In this document: piece by piece, positions 26,930 to 35,377 of the stretch
Numbering within the stretch: the first letter of the stretch is position 1
Layout: every line of letters starts with the position of its first letter
DNA from: Falsigemmobacter intermedius
Lineage (GTDB): Bacteria; Pseudomonadota; Alphaproteobacteria; Rhodobacterales; Rhodobacteraceae
Reading direction: 5' to 3'
Assembly: GCF_004054105.1 (NCBI RefSeq)
Contig: NZ_SBLC01000009.1
Span: forward strand, 1 to 64,000
DNA: 64,000 nucleotides
Notes under the pieces: model-generated
What the model saw: the letters and a program-made list of their open reading frames with translations, nothing else
Database searches by the model: none
Told to the model about the DNA's origin: nothing
Program-made: the position numbers and the translations under genes

Positions 26930-27931
26930 TCAGAGCAGTTTGCCCATGGCGGCGGCGACATCGGCCATACGCGCCGAGAAGCCCCACTCGTTGTCGTACC
27001 ACGAGAGCACGCGCACCATGCGCTTGCCGACCACACGGGTCTGATCCGGCGCGAAGGTCGAGGATTCGGTGGTGTGGTTGAAGTCGATCGAGACTTTCGG
27101 CTCGGGGTCATAGCCCAGAATGCCTTTCAGCGGACCGGCAGCGGCTTCGCGGACGATCTCATTGATGTCTTCAACGGTGACGTCTTTGCCCGCAAAGAAG
27201 GTCAGATCCACGCAGGAGACATTCGGGGTCGGCACGCGGATGGCCGAACCGTCCAGCTTTCCGGCCAGCGAGGGCAGCACTTCGCCGATGGCTTTTGCCG
27301 CACCGGTGGTGGTCGGGATCATCGACATCGCGGCCGCACGGGCGCGGTAGAGATCCGAGTGACGACGATCAAGCGTCGGCTGGTCACCGGTATAGGAGTG
27401 GATCGTGGTCATGATGCCGGACTCGATGCCCACGGCTTCATGCAGAACTTTTGCCAGCGGTGCGAGGCAGTTGGTGGTGCAGGATGCGTTCGAGATGACC
27501 AGGTGATCGGCGGTCAGCGCGTCATGGTTGACGCCGTAAACCACGGTCAGATCGGCCTTTTTCGCCGGAGCCGAGACCAGCACGCGCTTTGCGCCGTGGT
27601 TCAGGTGAACGGCGGCTTTCGAGCGGTCATTGAACTTGCCCGAGCATTCCAGAACGATGTCGACACCGGTCCAGTCCAGCTCTTCCGGGTTATAGGTCGA
27701 CATCATGCGGATCGGGCCCTGACCCACATCCATGGTGCCCTCACCGATGGTGATATTGCCGGCGAAACGGCCGTGCACGCTGTCGTATTTCAGCAGATGC
27801 GCGTTGGTTTCCACCGGCCCGGTTGCGTTCATGGCAACCACTTTCACATCTTCGCGGGCTGCTTCGATGATATGCGCCAGCGTGCAGCGCCCGATGCGGC
27901 CGAAACCGTTGATGCCGAGAGTGATGGTCAT
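26930..27931 (-). CDS. gap: Glyceraldehyde-3-phosphate dehydrogenase
   Basis: 333 residues from ATG 27931 with GGAGG upstream. NAD-binding start TITLGINGFGRIGRCTLAHI, catalytic Cys151 in SNASCTTNCLAPL, and the C-terminal VLSWYDNEWGFSARMADV. It converts glyceraldehyde 3-phosphate to 1,3-bisphosphoglycerate in either direction. The first residues (residue 32-40 region, VVAMNATGP) do not settle whether NAD or NADP is preferred. No pgk or tkt adjoins it. Confidence 0.95.
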   Translation of the reverse strand: MTITLGINGFGRIGRCTLAHIIEAAREDVKVVAMNATGPVETNAHLLKYDSVHGRFAGNITIGEGTMDVGQGPIRMMSTYNPEELDWTGVDIVLECSGKFNDRSKAAVHLNHGAKRVLVSAPAKKADLTVVYGVNHDALTADHLVISNASCTTNCLAPLAKVLHEAVGIESGIMTTIHSYTGDQPTLDRRHSDLYRARAAAMSMIPTTTGAAKAIGEVLPSLAGKLDGSAIRVPTPNVSCVDLTFFAGKDVTVEDINEIVREAAAGPLKGILGYDPEPKVSIDFNHTTESSTFAPDQTRVVGKRMVRVLSWYDNEWGFSARMADVAAAMGKLL

Positions 27932-27966
27932 GGAATGCCTCCGTGGGAAACGTTTGGGCTGCGATA

Positions 27967-27987
27967 CACGGGTTTTTCCCACCCGTG
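27967..27987. promoter_or_regulatory. Inverted repeat in the gap 5' leader
   Basis: CACGGGT and ACCCGTG separated by seven bases, 36 bases upstream of the gap ATG. Could be an operator or an mRNA leader hairpin. Confidence 0.3.
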
Positions 27988-28142
27988 AAGGCACAAAGCC
28001 CGGGTTCTGAGGGTGTTATCGCAAACAACCCATCACGCCCGGGTGAGGGGCCGCGGGCTTCGTGCTGACTTAGACCGGCGCTGGCTGACGGGGCCCGGCG
28101 GGCAGGGGCGGCGAATCGTCCGCCGCCCCGCCGCCGCTCTGT

Positions 28143-28901
28143 TCAGTCTGCCGCTTTTGCCGCTTCGCGCTGCTGGCTCACGATCTGGCGCATGCCGTCA
28201 AGCGGTACATAGCCGCGCAGCATGGTCTCGCGCAGGATGAAAGTGGGCGTGCCGTTGATCTGCAAAGACGAGGCCAGCTGCTGGTTCGCACCGATCACGG
28301 CCAGCGTCTCAGGCGCTTCCATGGCGGGTTTCACCTCATCCCAGGCAAGGCCGATCTCTTTCGCGAGGCCGGAGAGGGCCGCCTCATTGGCCGGACCTTT
28401 CAGCGAGATCAGCGCGTCATGGGCCTTTTTATAGACTTCATCCCCGCCCAGATTCCGCGCCGCGATCGCGAATTTCGACGAGGCCAGCGAATCCTCTCCG
28501 AGGATCGGGAATTCTTTCATGACGAGCCTGATATTGCCGTCGCTGCGGACCAGCTCTTCCACCTCGGTCCAGGCCTTGCGGCAATAGCCGCAACGGTAGT
28601 CGACAAATTCCACAAGGGTCAGATCGCCCTCAGGGTTGCCACCTGCCCAGTCGGCGGGGTTATTGAAGATGGTATCGGCATTGGCGCGCAGAAACTCGGT
28701 CTCGCCCATGGCCTGGGCTTCCTGCTGGCGCTGCTCCAGCACGCCGATGGCCTCCATCAGAACTTCCGGATTTTCCAGCAGATAGCCGCGGACCGCCGCG
28801 CCAAAGGCCGTGCGCTCAGCTTCGGACATCGCGGAGAGATCAAGGGCAGAAGCCGGGGCGGCCAGCCCCAGGCTCAGGGCGGCGGCGGTGAGAAAGCGCA
28901 T
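28143..28901 (-). CDS. DsbA/Com1-like periplasmic thiol oxidoreductase
   Basis: 252 residues from ATG 28901. Signal peptide about 1-19 (MRFLTAAALSLGLAAPASA). A helical N-terminal region (Com1 scaffold type) is followed by a thioredoxin fold with active site CGYC (FVDYRCGYCRKAW) and the cis-Pro loop INGTPTF. It acts in periplasmic disulfide formation or isomerisation. Stands alone between gap and the divergent aminotransferase gene. Confidence 0.88.
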   Translation of the reverse strand: MRFLTAAALSLGLAAPASALDLSAMSEAERTAFGAAVRGYLLENPEVLMEAIGVLEQRQQEAQAMGETEFLRANADTIFNNPADWAGGNPEGDLTLVEFVDYRCGYCRKAWTEVEELVRSDGNIRLVMKEFPILGEDSLASSKFAIAARNLGGDEVYKKAHDALISLKGPANEAALSGLAKEIGLAWDEVKPAMEAPETLAVIGANQQLASSLQINGTPTFILRETMLRGYVPLDGMRQIVSQQREAAKAAD

Positions 28902-29014
28902 ATCACGTCTCCGGGAAGGGGCCGGCGTCCCGGCGTCTTGGCAGGTCAGAGCCCTTGACCCAAACCGCAAAGCGGGCAAGACGAGGGCGTCGCGTGAGAA
29001 CCATAGGGGGAATG

Positions 29015-30157
29015 ATGCGGGTTTCAAGCCGGGGTGATGTCGATCCGTTCATTGTGATGGATGTCATGGAAAAAGCGCGTCAGGCCGAAGCCGCCGGACG
29101 CTCAATCATTCATATGGAAGTGGGACAGCCGGGCACGCCCGCCCCTGCTGCCGCGCGCGACGCGCTGACCAAAGCGATGTCGGAAGATGCGCTTGGCTAT
29201 ACGGTGGCCCTCGGACTGCCCGAACTGCGTGCCGGCATCGCGAAGCTTTATAAGACCTGGTATGGCGTCGATCTGAACCCCGAGCGGGTGATCGTCACCG
29301 CAGGCTCTTCGGCGGCCTTTGTCCTGGCCTTTACCGCGCTTTTTGATGCGGGCGATAAGGTGGGCCTTGGTCTGCCGGGTTATCCCAGCTACCGCCATAT
29401 CATGAAGGCGCTCTCGCTTGATCCGGTGGGTATGCAGACCACTGAGGCGACCCGCTTCCAGCCCACCGGCGCGATGCTGCCCGATGATCTTGAGGGTCTG
29501 ATCGTGGCCAGCCCCGGCAATCCCACCGGCACCATGCTGGGCCATGCCGAACTGAAAGAGATTGCCGACGCCTGCGCCGCGAAGGGCATCACCTTCATCT
29601 CGGATGAGATCTATCACGGGCTGCATTATGAAGGGCGCGGGGTTTCGGCCCTGGAAGTCACCGATGATGTGGTCGTCATCAACAGCTTCTCAAAATACTT
29701 CTCGATGACCGGCTGGCGCATCGGCTGGATGGTGGTGCCGGAGGATCTGGTGCGCCGCATTGAGCGCCTTGCGCAGAACATGTTCATCTGCCCGCCCCAT
29801 GCCAGCCAGATCGCGGCACTTGCCGCGCTTGACTGCATTGAGGAGCTGGAAGCCAACCGCGCCGTCTACGCGGAAAACCGCCGGTTGATGCTGGAGGGCC
29901 TGCCGAAAGCGGGTTTCCCGAAGATCGCGCCGCCGGACGGGGCCTTCTTTATCTATGCCGATGTCTCGGATCTGACAGAAGACAGCCGGGAGCTTGCGGC
30001 CGAGATTCTCGAAAAAGCCGGGGTGGCGGTGACGCCGGGTCTCGACTTCGATCCGGAGCGCGGATTGCAGACGCTGCGATTCTCTTATGCGCGGGCGACG
30101 GAAGATATCGCTGAAGGTCTGCGGCGCCTGAAGGCCTGGTTTGAAGCGCGGGGCTGA
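29015..30157 (+). CDS. Class I/II PLP-dependent aminotransferase
   Basis: 380 residues from ATG 29015 (ATG 29012 just before is equally possible; AGGGGG precedes both). Fold type I: substrate region HMEVGQPGTPAP, SPGNPTGTM, FISDEIYHGLHY and the PLP lysine in NSFSKYFSMTGWRIGW, with the conserved Arg in LQTLRFSYAR. Related to aspartate/alanine-type aminotransferases; the exact amino acid is not clear. Monocistronic, followed by its own terminator. Confidence 0.88.
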   Translation: MRVSSRGDVDPFIVMDVMEKARQAEAAGRSIIHMEVGQPGTPAPAAARDALTKAMSEDALGYTVALGLPELRAGIAKLYKTWYGVDLNPERVIVTAGSSAAFVLAFTALFDAGDKVGLGLPGYPSYRHIMKALSLDPVGMQTTEATRFQPTGAMLPDDLEGLIVASPGNPTGTMLGHAELKEIADACAAKGITFISDEIYHGLHYEGRGVSALEVTDDVVVINSFSKYFSMTGWRIGWMVVPEDLVRRIERLAQNMFICPPHASQIAALAALDCIEELEANRAVYAENRRLMLEGLPKAGFPKIAPPDGAFFIYADVSDLTEDSRELAAEILEKAGVAVTPGLDFDPERGLQTLRFSYARATEDIAEGLRRLKAWFEARG

Positions 30158-30182
30158 GGCTGACCGCTGCCGTTTTGCCGAA

Positions 30183-30212
30183 CTGCCGCCGCCCCTCGGG
30201 GCGGCGGTTTGC
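30183..30212 (+). terminator. Intrinsic terminator after the aminotransferase gene
   Basis: CCGCCGCCCC pairs with GGGGCGGCGG and is followed by TTTGCGTT. Confidence 0.65.
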
Positions 30213-30249
30213 GTTCGGGCGGGTGTAAGGCTGCGGCTGGCCGCCGAAT

Positions 30250-30276
30250 GAAAACACCGCCCCGAGGGGCGGTGTG
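30250..30276 (-). terminator. Intrinsic terminator after bamE
   Basis: On the minus strand ACACCGCCCC pairs with GGGGCGGTGT and is followed by TTTC. Confidence 0.7.
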
Positions 30277-30316
30277 AGCGGGACGCGCTGCGGCGATCCG
30301 AAAGCGATACGGGGCG

Positions 30317-30796
30317 TTACAGGCGGCCGCGACGGCTGCCGTCGTCGAAGAACTGGCCGGGGTTGAAACGACCCACATTGCCCAGCATCTGCGCCACAAA
30401 GCCCGATTTGGTGACGCCATTGTCGGTTACACGGCGCGAAAGCGTGACCACACGGCCCTGTTCAAGGCCAAAGCGCTCAATCTGTTCGACCCGGCCCTGA
30501 GCGTCAAAGCTGATTGCCAGGACCTGACGATCGGATTCTTTCGGTGCGAGCGGGCCGCGGCTTTCCCAGCGGCTCTGCACGTAATACCAGCCGCTGTCTG
30601 CCATCAGACCACCGATCGAGGGACGGCCGACTTTATTGCCGACGGTCGCGCGGGTGTCCTTGCCGATCTGAATGGTCGAGAGATCTTCATCGCCCGGCGT
30701 AAAGCCGTGGTTGCGCACCGAGGTCGTGCAGGCGCCAAGCGCGCCGATCACGATTGCTGCCAGTGCCATCCGCACAGCCGGAAATGCCCTTGCCAT
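30317..30796 (-). CDS. bamE: Outer membrane assembly lipoprotein BamE (SmpA/OmlA)
   Basis: 159 residues from ATG 30796. Lipobox IGALGAC puts the lipidated cysteine at residue 23. The SmpA/OmlA domain follows: STIQIGKDTRATVGNKVGRP and a GWYYVQSRWESRG strand pair. BamE is an outer-membrane lipoprotein of the BAM complex that folds beta-barrel proteins. Divergent from the DUF177 gene, 99 bases apart, an arrangement common in this family. Confidence 0.9.
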   Translation of the reverse strand: MARAFPAVRMALAAIVIGALGACTTSVRNHGFTPGDEDLSTIQIGKDTRATVGNKVGRPSIGGLMADSGWYYVQSRWESRGPLAPKESDRQVLAISFDAQGRVEQIERFGLEQGRVVTLSRRVTDNGVTKSGFVAQMLGNVGRFNPGQFFDDGSRRGRL

Positions 30797-30895
30797 CGTG
30801 TCCTCTTGCCTTGACTCTCTCTGCTGCCTATCCGGCTTACAGAAACCCTGCGTGTCGTTCAAGTTCCGACACGCGCATTGCTGAAGGAGAGCGCC

Positions 30896-31438
30896 ATGGC
30901 CGCAGAAGAGATCCGGTCCAACCGCATCCGCACAGCCGAGCTGACCGGCAACCGCAAACGCAGCTTTAAAATCCGTCCGGGCAAACCGGGGCTCGCGGCG
31001 CTGGCTGAAGAACTCGGGCTGCAGGCGATCAAAGATCTGACCTTCAAAGGCGAGCTGGCCCCGGCCGGGCGCGAGGATGTCTCGCTGATCGCGCAGCTTG
31101 AGGCCGATGTGGTGCAGTCCTGTGTGGTGACCCTTGCGCCGGTCCCGGCAAAGATCAAAGTTCCGGTTGAGCGTCATTATGTGGCCGGCATGGAATATCC
31201 CGATGCCGAAGAAGCCGAGATGCCCGAGGACGACACCCGCGAGCCGCTGCCCGATGCGATCGATCTCGATGCCGTGCTGATCGAGGCGCTGGCGCTGGCG
31301 CTTCCGGATTACCCGCGGGCTGCAGGGGCAGAGACGGTGGTTCTTCAGGCGGTTCCGCCCGGTGCAGAGCCGATTGAAGAGGAAAAGGTGAAGCCTTTTG
31401 CCGCACTTGCAGCGCTGAAGGCGAAGCTGGAAAAATAA
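30896..31438 (+). CDS. DUF177 (YceD) protein
   Basis: 180 residues from ATG 30896, AAGGAG upstream. DUF177 features: an N-terminal basic strand region, then [20 protein letters not shown] with the conserved cysteine, and an acidic [19 protein letters not shown] stretch. YceD/DUF177 is linked to 23S rRNA accumulation and is encoded before rpmF in most bacteria, as here. Cytoplasmic. Confidence 0.88.
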   Translation: MAAEEIRSNRIRTAELTGNRKRSFKIRPGKPGLAALAEELGLQAIKDLTFKGELAPAGREDVSLIAQLEADVVQSCVVTLAPVPAKIKVPVERHYVAGMEYPDAEEAEMPEDDTREPLPDAIDLDAVLIEALALALPDYPRAAGAETVVLQAVPPGAEPIEEEKVKPFAALAALKAKLEK

Positions 31439-31452
31439 GCACTCGAAAGGTC

Positions 31453-31480
31453 TTGCGCCCGGCCGGAAACTGTCTATTTT
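31453..31480 (+). promoter_or_regulatory. Candidate promoter for rpmF-plsX-fabH
   Basis: TTGCGC (31453-31458), 16-base spacer, TATTTT (31475-31480), about 110 bases before rpmF. Confidence 0.4.
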
Positions 31481-31587
31481 CCGCGCTTCGCAAGACATGT
31501 CATGCCGACGCCCTGCGAATCCGGGGCTCGGCACGATTTACGCAACAGATTCAGGGGCGTGTCCCCGACAAGCCCGAGGTTGATAAA

Positions 31588-31791
31588 ATGGCAGTTCCGC
31601 AGAACCGAGTCACCCGTTCGCGTCGCAACATGCGTCGTGCGCATGACGCTCTGGTGGCAGCGAACCCGAACGAGTGCAGCAACTGCGGTGAGCTGAAGCG
31701 CCCGCACCACGTCTGCGGCGCATGCGGTCACTACGACTCGCGTGAAATCGTTGCGACCGCTGCAGTCGACACCGATGAGGACGCAGCTTAA
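31588..31791 (+). CDS. rpmF: 50S ribosomal protein L32
   Basis: 67 residues from ATG 31588. [20 protein letters not shown] is the standard L32 start. The zinc ribbon cysteines C30, C33, C43 and C46 ([18 protein letters not shown]) are all present, so this is the zinc-binding form. It sits between DUF177 and plsX as in most Proteobacteria. Confidence 0.96.
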   Translation: MAVPQNRVTRSRRNMRRAHDALVAANPNECSNCGELKRPHHVCGACGHYDSREIVATAAVDTDEDAA

Positions 31792-31819
31792 GGCTGCGTC
31801 TGGTATCTGAATCTCTGTC

Positions 31820-32938
31820 ATGACCCAGAGCCGACCGGACCCGCGCGCCCCTGTTGCATCGGCGACGAACCTGCAACAGCTCGTGATTTCGGTCGACGCC
31901 ATGGGTGGTGATCGCGGCCCTGAGGCTGTGATTGGCGGGCTTGAGCTTGCCGCGGCAGAGCATCCTGATGCCCGATTTATTCTGCATGGCGACCAGGCCG
32001 TGCTGACTCCGCTTCTGGATCAGAAGCGGAGTCTTTCGTCTGTCGTGACCCTGCGCCATGCGGTGCGGGCTGTCACGATGCACGACAAGCCGTCTCAGAT
32101 CATGCGCAGCGGTCAGGACACCTCGATGTGGTCCTGCATCGAGGCGGTGCGTCTGAAAGAGGCCCAGGTTGCCGTCTCCTGCGGCAATACCGGCGCGCTG
32201 ATGGCGGTTAGCATGATCCGCCTGCGCCGCCTGCGCGGTGTGACCCGTCCGGCGATCGCCTGCCTCTGGCCCTCGCGCAATCAGGCGGGTTTCAACGTCA
32301 TGCTCGACGTGGGCGCCGATGTGAAAGCCGATCCGGAAGATCTTTTGCAATATGCGCGGATGGGGGCTGCCTATGCCCGCACAGCGCTGTCGCTGGATGT
32401 TCCGCGTGTGGGGCTTTTGAACGTCGGCACCGAAGAGCACAAAGGCCGCCCCGAGATGCGCACCGCCTATGAGCTGGTGCAGGAAGCCTCGGAGGACGGT
32501 GCTTTCAGCTTTGAGGGATTCGTTGAGGGCGGTGACATCCCCGGTGACCGGGTGGATGTCATCGTGACCGACGGGTTCTCCGGGAATATCGCTCTCAAAA
32601 CCGGTGAGGGCACTGCGAAATTTGTCGGAGAGGTGCTGAAAAGCACGCTCAGATCCACCCTGCTGTCGAAAGTCGGCGCCCTGCTGGCGATGTCTTCGCT
32701 GAAGAAGATGCAGCTGCGGATTGATCCGCGCCGCGTCAACGGCGGGGTCTTTCTGGGGCTGAACGGCGCTGTGGTGAAATCCCACGGCTCCTCGGATGCG
32801 ACCGGTGTGGCGGCGGCGATCTCGCTGGCCTGCCAGCTTGCGCGCGAGGACTTTACCGGCCGGATCGCGGCGCAGGTTGCGCCCGCAGCAGCAGCAGGGC
32901 AGGATGCGGCCTCCGATGGGGAAGGAGCCTCGAACTGA
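31820..32938 (+). CDS. plsX: Phosphate acyltransferase PlsX
   Basis: 372 residues from ATG 31820 with a non-conserved first 20 residues; the domain starts at VISVDAMGGDRGPEAVIGG. VAVSCGNTGALMAVSMI, LDVGADVKADPEDLLQYARM and VIVTDGFSGNIALKTGEG are diagnostic. It makes acyl-phosphate from acyl-ACP for phospholipid synthesis, at the membrane. One base separates its stop from fabH. Confidence 0.94.
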   Translation: MTQSRPDPRAPVASATNLQQLVISVDAMGGDRGPEAVIGGLELAAAEHPDARFILHGDQAVLTPLLDQKRSLSSVVTLRHAVRAVTMHDKPSQIMRSGQDTSMWSCIEAVRLKEAQVAVSCGNTGALMAVSMIRLRRLRGVTRPAIACLWPSRNQAGFNVMLDVGADVKADPEDLLQYARMGAAYARTALSLDVPRVGLLNVGTEEHKGRPEMRTAYELVQEASEDGAFSFEGFVEGGDIPGDRVDVIVTDGFSGNIALKTGEGTAKFVGEVLKSTLRSTLLSKVGALLAMSSLKKMQLRIDPRRVNGGVFLGLNGAVVKSHGSSDATGVAAAISLACQLAREDFTGRIAAQVAPAAAAGQDAASDGEGASN

Positions 32939-32939
32939 T

Positions 32940-33911
32940 ATGACTATTCGTGCCGTCGTCAGGGGCGTGGGGCATTATCTGCCCGAACGCGTAGTGCCCA
33001 ACAGCTGGTTCGAGGAGATTGTCGAGACCTCCAATGAATGGATCGTCTCGCGCTCCGGGATCGAGCGGCGGCATTTCGCGGCAGAGGGTCAGACCACGTC
33101 GGATCTGGCGATTCGCGCGGGCAATGCCGCACTCGCGGATGCCGGGCTGACGGCGGATGATATCGACGCGATCATCGTTGCGACCTCGACTGCCGATTTC
33201 ACCTTTCCCTCGGCAGCCACCATGGTTCAGGCCGGGCTGGGCATGACCAAAGGCTTTGCCTTTGACGTGCAGGCCGTTTGTGCGGGCTTCATTTTTGCGC
33301 TTGGCAATGCCGATGCTCTGATCCGGGGTGGCGTGGCCAAACGGGTTATGGTGATCGGCGCTGAGACGTTCTCGAGGCTGATGGACTGGACCGACCGGAC
33401 CACCTGCGTGCTGTTCGGGGATGGCGCCGGCGCGCTGATCCTTGAAGCTCAGGAGCTGTCGGGCACCACGGAGGATCGGGGTGTTCTCTCGGTCGATCTG
33501 AACTCAGACGGTCGCCAGAAGGGCATTTTGCACGTTGATGGCGGCGTTTCGACCGGTGTGGTCGGTCATCTGCGTATGGAAGGCAAAGAAGTCTTCCGCC
33601 ATGCGGTCGAAAAGCTGGCTTCAACCGCGAAAACCGCGCTGGAAAAAGCCGATCTGACCGCAGAGGACGTCGACTGGATCGTGCCGCATCAGGCCAATAT
33701 CCGCATCATTGAGGGCACGGCCCGCAAGATGGGTCTGGGCATGGATAAGGTGATCGTGACCGTTCAGGATCACGGCAATACCTCGGCCGCCTCGATTCCC
33801 CTGGCGCTCTCGGTCGGCAAGGCTGAAGGCAAGATCCGGCAGGGTGATCTGGTCGTCACTGAGGCGATTGGCGGCGGTCTGGCCTGGGGTGCGGTGGTTC
33901 TTCGCTGGTAA
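32940..33911 (+). CDS. fabH: Beta-ketoacyl-ACP synthase III FabH
   Basis: 323 residues from ATG 32940. Catalytic triad: Cys114 (DVQAVCAGFIFAL), His in DWIVPHQANIRIIEGTARKM and Asn in VQDHGNTSAASIPLAL. It starts fatty acid synthesis by condensing acetyl-CoA with malonyl-ACP. plsX-fabH-ihfA-merR follows in the usual order. Confidence 0.96.
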   Translation: MTIRAVVRGVGHYLPERVVPNSWFEEIVETSNEWIVSRSGIERRHFAAEGQTTSDLAIRAGNAALADAGLTADDIDAIIVATSTADFTFPSAATMVQAGLGMTKGFAFDVQAVCAGFIFALGNADALIRGGVAKRVMVIGAETFSRLMDWTDRTTCVLFGDGAGALILEAQELSGTTEDRGVLSVDLNSDGRQKGILHVDGGVSTGVVGHLRMEGKEVFRHAVEKLASTAKTALEKADLTAEDVDWIVPHQANIRIIEGTARKMGLGMDKVIVTVQDHGNTSAASIPLALSVGKAEGKIRQGDLVVTEAIGGGLAWGAVVLRW

Positions 33912-33989
33912 GCGCCTGAGCGCAGAGGCTTTCTGTTGACACACCCCCCTGGTGCCGCCAATCTGGTGACACAGTCCCGGGGGGTTGAT

Positions 33990-34292
33990 ATGAGTGATAA
34001 GACTCTGACACGGATGGATCTCAGCGAAGCGGTGTTCCGCGAAGTGGGTTTGTCCCGTAACGAATCTGCACAACTGGTTGAAGCTGTGCTGAAACATGTC
34101 TCTGACGCGCTGGTGGAAGGGGAGACCGTGAAGATCTCTTCTTTCGGTACCTTCTCGGTCCGGGACAAAGCGGCCCGGGTGGGCCGCAATCCCAAGACCG
34201 GTGAGGAAGTGCCGATCAGCCCGCGCCGCGTGCTGTCTTTCCGGCCGTCTCATCTGATGAAAGACCGGGTCGCGGCGGGCTCGGCCAGTTGA
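33990..34292 (+). CDS. ihfA: Integration host factor subunit alpha
   Basis: 100 residues from ATG 33990. HU/IHF fold: [40 protein letters not shown] with the DNA-intercalating [11 protein letters not shown] arm. With IhfB it bends DNA in replication, recombination and transcription. It lies 14 bases before the MerR-like gene, as in many alphaproteobacteria. Confidence 0.94.
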   Translation: MSDKTLTRMDLSEAVFREVGLSRNESAQLVEAVLKHVSDALVEGETVKISSFGTFSVRDKAARVGRNPKTGEEVPISPRRVLSFRPSHLMKDRVAAGSAS

Positions 34293-34306
34293 AAGGCTAA
34301 GGGCGG

Positions 34307-35164
34307 ATGGAGAAATCCCCCGAGGCATTCCGGACAATCAGCGAAGTTGCCGGGATCCTCGACGTTCCGGCGCATGTCCTGCGGTTCTGGGAGACACGTT
34401 TCCCCCAGATCCGCCCTGTAAAAAGAGCGGGTGGCCGGCGGTATTACCGCCCCACCGATGTTGCTCTGTTGTCTGGCATCCGTCTGTTGCTGCACGATCA
34501 GGGCATGACGATTCGCGGCGTTCAGCGCATTCTGCGTGAGCAGGGCGTGCGGCATGTCTGCTCGCTGGCAGCCGAAGGGCTTGGCCTTGAGGCTGAGGCC
34601 GAATGGCAGGAAGAAGCCCGTCGCCCCGTCACCATTATTCGTCCGAAAGCGGAAGAGCCGGTTCCTATGGCCGATGTGCTGGCCTGGCCCGGCCCTGTTG
34701 CCATGCCCTCGGTTGCACGGGCGGCGACTTCGGGTGTGGCGATGTCTGCGGGTTTTGGTGAAGCCCCTGAGGGCTTTCACGCCGGCGGCGATTTCGTTCC
34801 GCCGCCGTTTCAGGGCTTGACCTGGTCAGCCGCGCCGCCAGCCTCATTCGCCGAAGCCGAAGCCGAAGCCGAAGCCGAAGCCGAAGCCGAAGCCGAAGCC
34901 GAAGCCGAAGCCGAAGCCGCGGTCATCGCCGCGCCGGAGACGGCAGGCCACACGACAGCGGAGACGGAGATGACACAGGCCCCGGCACAGAGCATGACGG
35001 CCGCTTTGGGGCGCCTGCCGGCCAGCGAGGGCAGGGATGTTGCAGCGCTGCTGCGTCGGGCGCGGCTGGGCGGATTGCGGCCGGGTGCGCAGGCTCAGGT
35101 GGCGGTCATTGCGGCGGATCTGCGGGCCCTGCGGGAACTGATTTCGCAAAGTCCTGGTCAATAA
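34307..35164 (+). CDS. MerR-family regulator with Ala-Glu repeat
   Basis: 285 residues. An N-terminal MerR helix-turn-helix ([20 protein letters not shown], then [20 protein letters not shown]) at residues 8-80 fits the short MerR-like regulators always encoded after ihfA. The rest is unusual: an Ala/Pro/Glu-rich region with eleven Ala-Glu dipeptides from a perfect GCCGAA hexamer run at 34850-34915, then a helical C-terminus ([20 protein letters not shown]). The repeat could vary in length by slippage without frameshift. Targets unknown. Confidence 0.85.
   Translation: MEKSPEAFRTISEVAGILDVPAHVLRFWETRFPQIRPVKRAGGRRYYRPTDVALLSGIRLLLHDQGMTIRGVQRILREQGVRHVCSLAAEGLGLEAEAEWQEEARRPVTIIRPKAEEPVPMADVLAWPGPVAMPSVARAATSGVAMSAGFGEAPEGFHAGGDFVPPPFQGLTWSAAPPASFAEAEAEAEAEAEAEAEAEAEAEAAVIAAPETAGHTTAETEMTQAPAQSMTAALGRLPASEGRDVAALLRRARLGGLRPGAQAQVAVIAADLRALRELISQSPGQ
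34850..34915 (+). repeat. Hexanucleotide repeat (GCCGAA)x11
   Basis: Eleven perfect copies in tandem, in frame, coding (AE)11 inside the MerR-family gene. Confidence 0.95.
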
Positions 35165-35186
35165 GCAAAAAAATGAATTTTGCCTC

Positions 35187-35214
35187 TTGCCGCTGCCGCA
35201 GAATTCGCTACATA
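35187..35214 (+). promoter_or_regulatory. Candidate promoter of tRNA-Pro
   Basis: TTGCCG (35187-35192), 16-base spacer, TACATA (35209-35214), ten bases before the tRNA start. Confidence 0.55.
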
Positions 35215-35224
35215 TCCTCCTCGT

Positions 35225-35302
35225 CGGGCCGTGGCGCAGCCTGGTTAGCGCGTCCGTCTGGGGGGCGGAAGGTCGTGAGTTCGAATCTCACCGGCCCGAC
35301 CA
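35225..35302 (+). tRNA. tRNA-Pro (anticodon GGG)
   Basis: 78 bases with encoded CCA. Acceptor CGGGCCG pairs with CGGCCCG, discriminator A. The anticodon loop CTGGGGG gives GGG, reading CCC/CCU. D and T arms are regular. Confidence 0.95.
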
Positions 35303-35311
35303 CTGTAAAAG

Positions 35312-35346
35312 GCCCGCCTGCAGATTTCTGCAGTGCGGGCTTTTTT
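35312..35346 (+). terminator. Intrinsic terminator after tRNA-Pro
   Basis: GCCCGC-CTGCAG pairs with CTGCAG-T-GCGGGC, followed by TTTTTT, ten bases after the tRNA. Confidence 0.9.
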
Positions 35347-35377
35347 CATTTCCGGCAAATGTCTCCGAACTGAGGGT

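Noticed and set aside
34850-34915. Short repeats considered as a CRISPR array
   Set aside because: Contiguous 6-bp units without spacers, inside an open frame.
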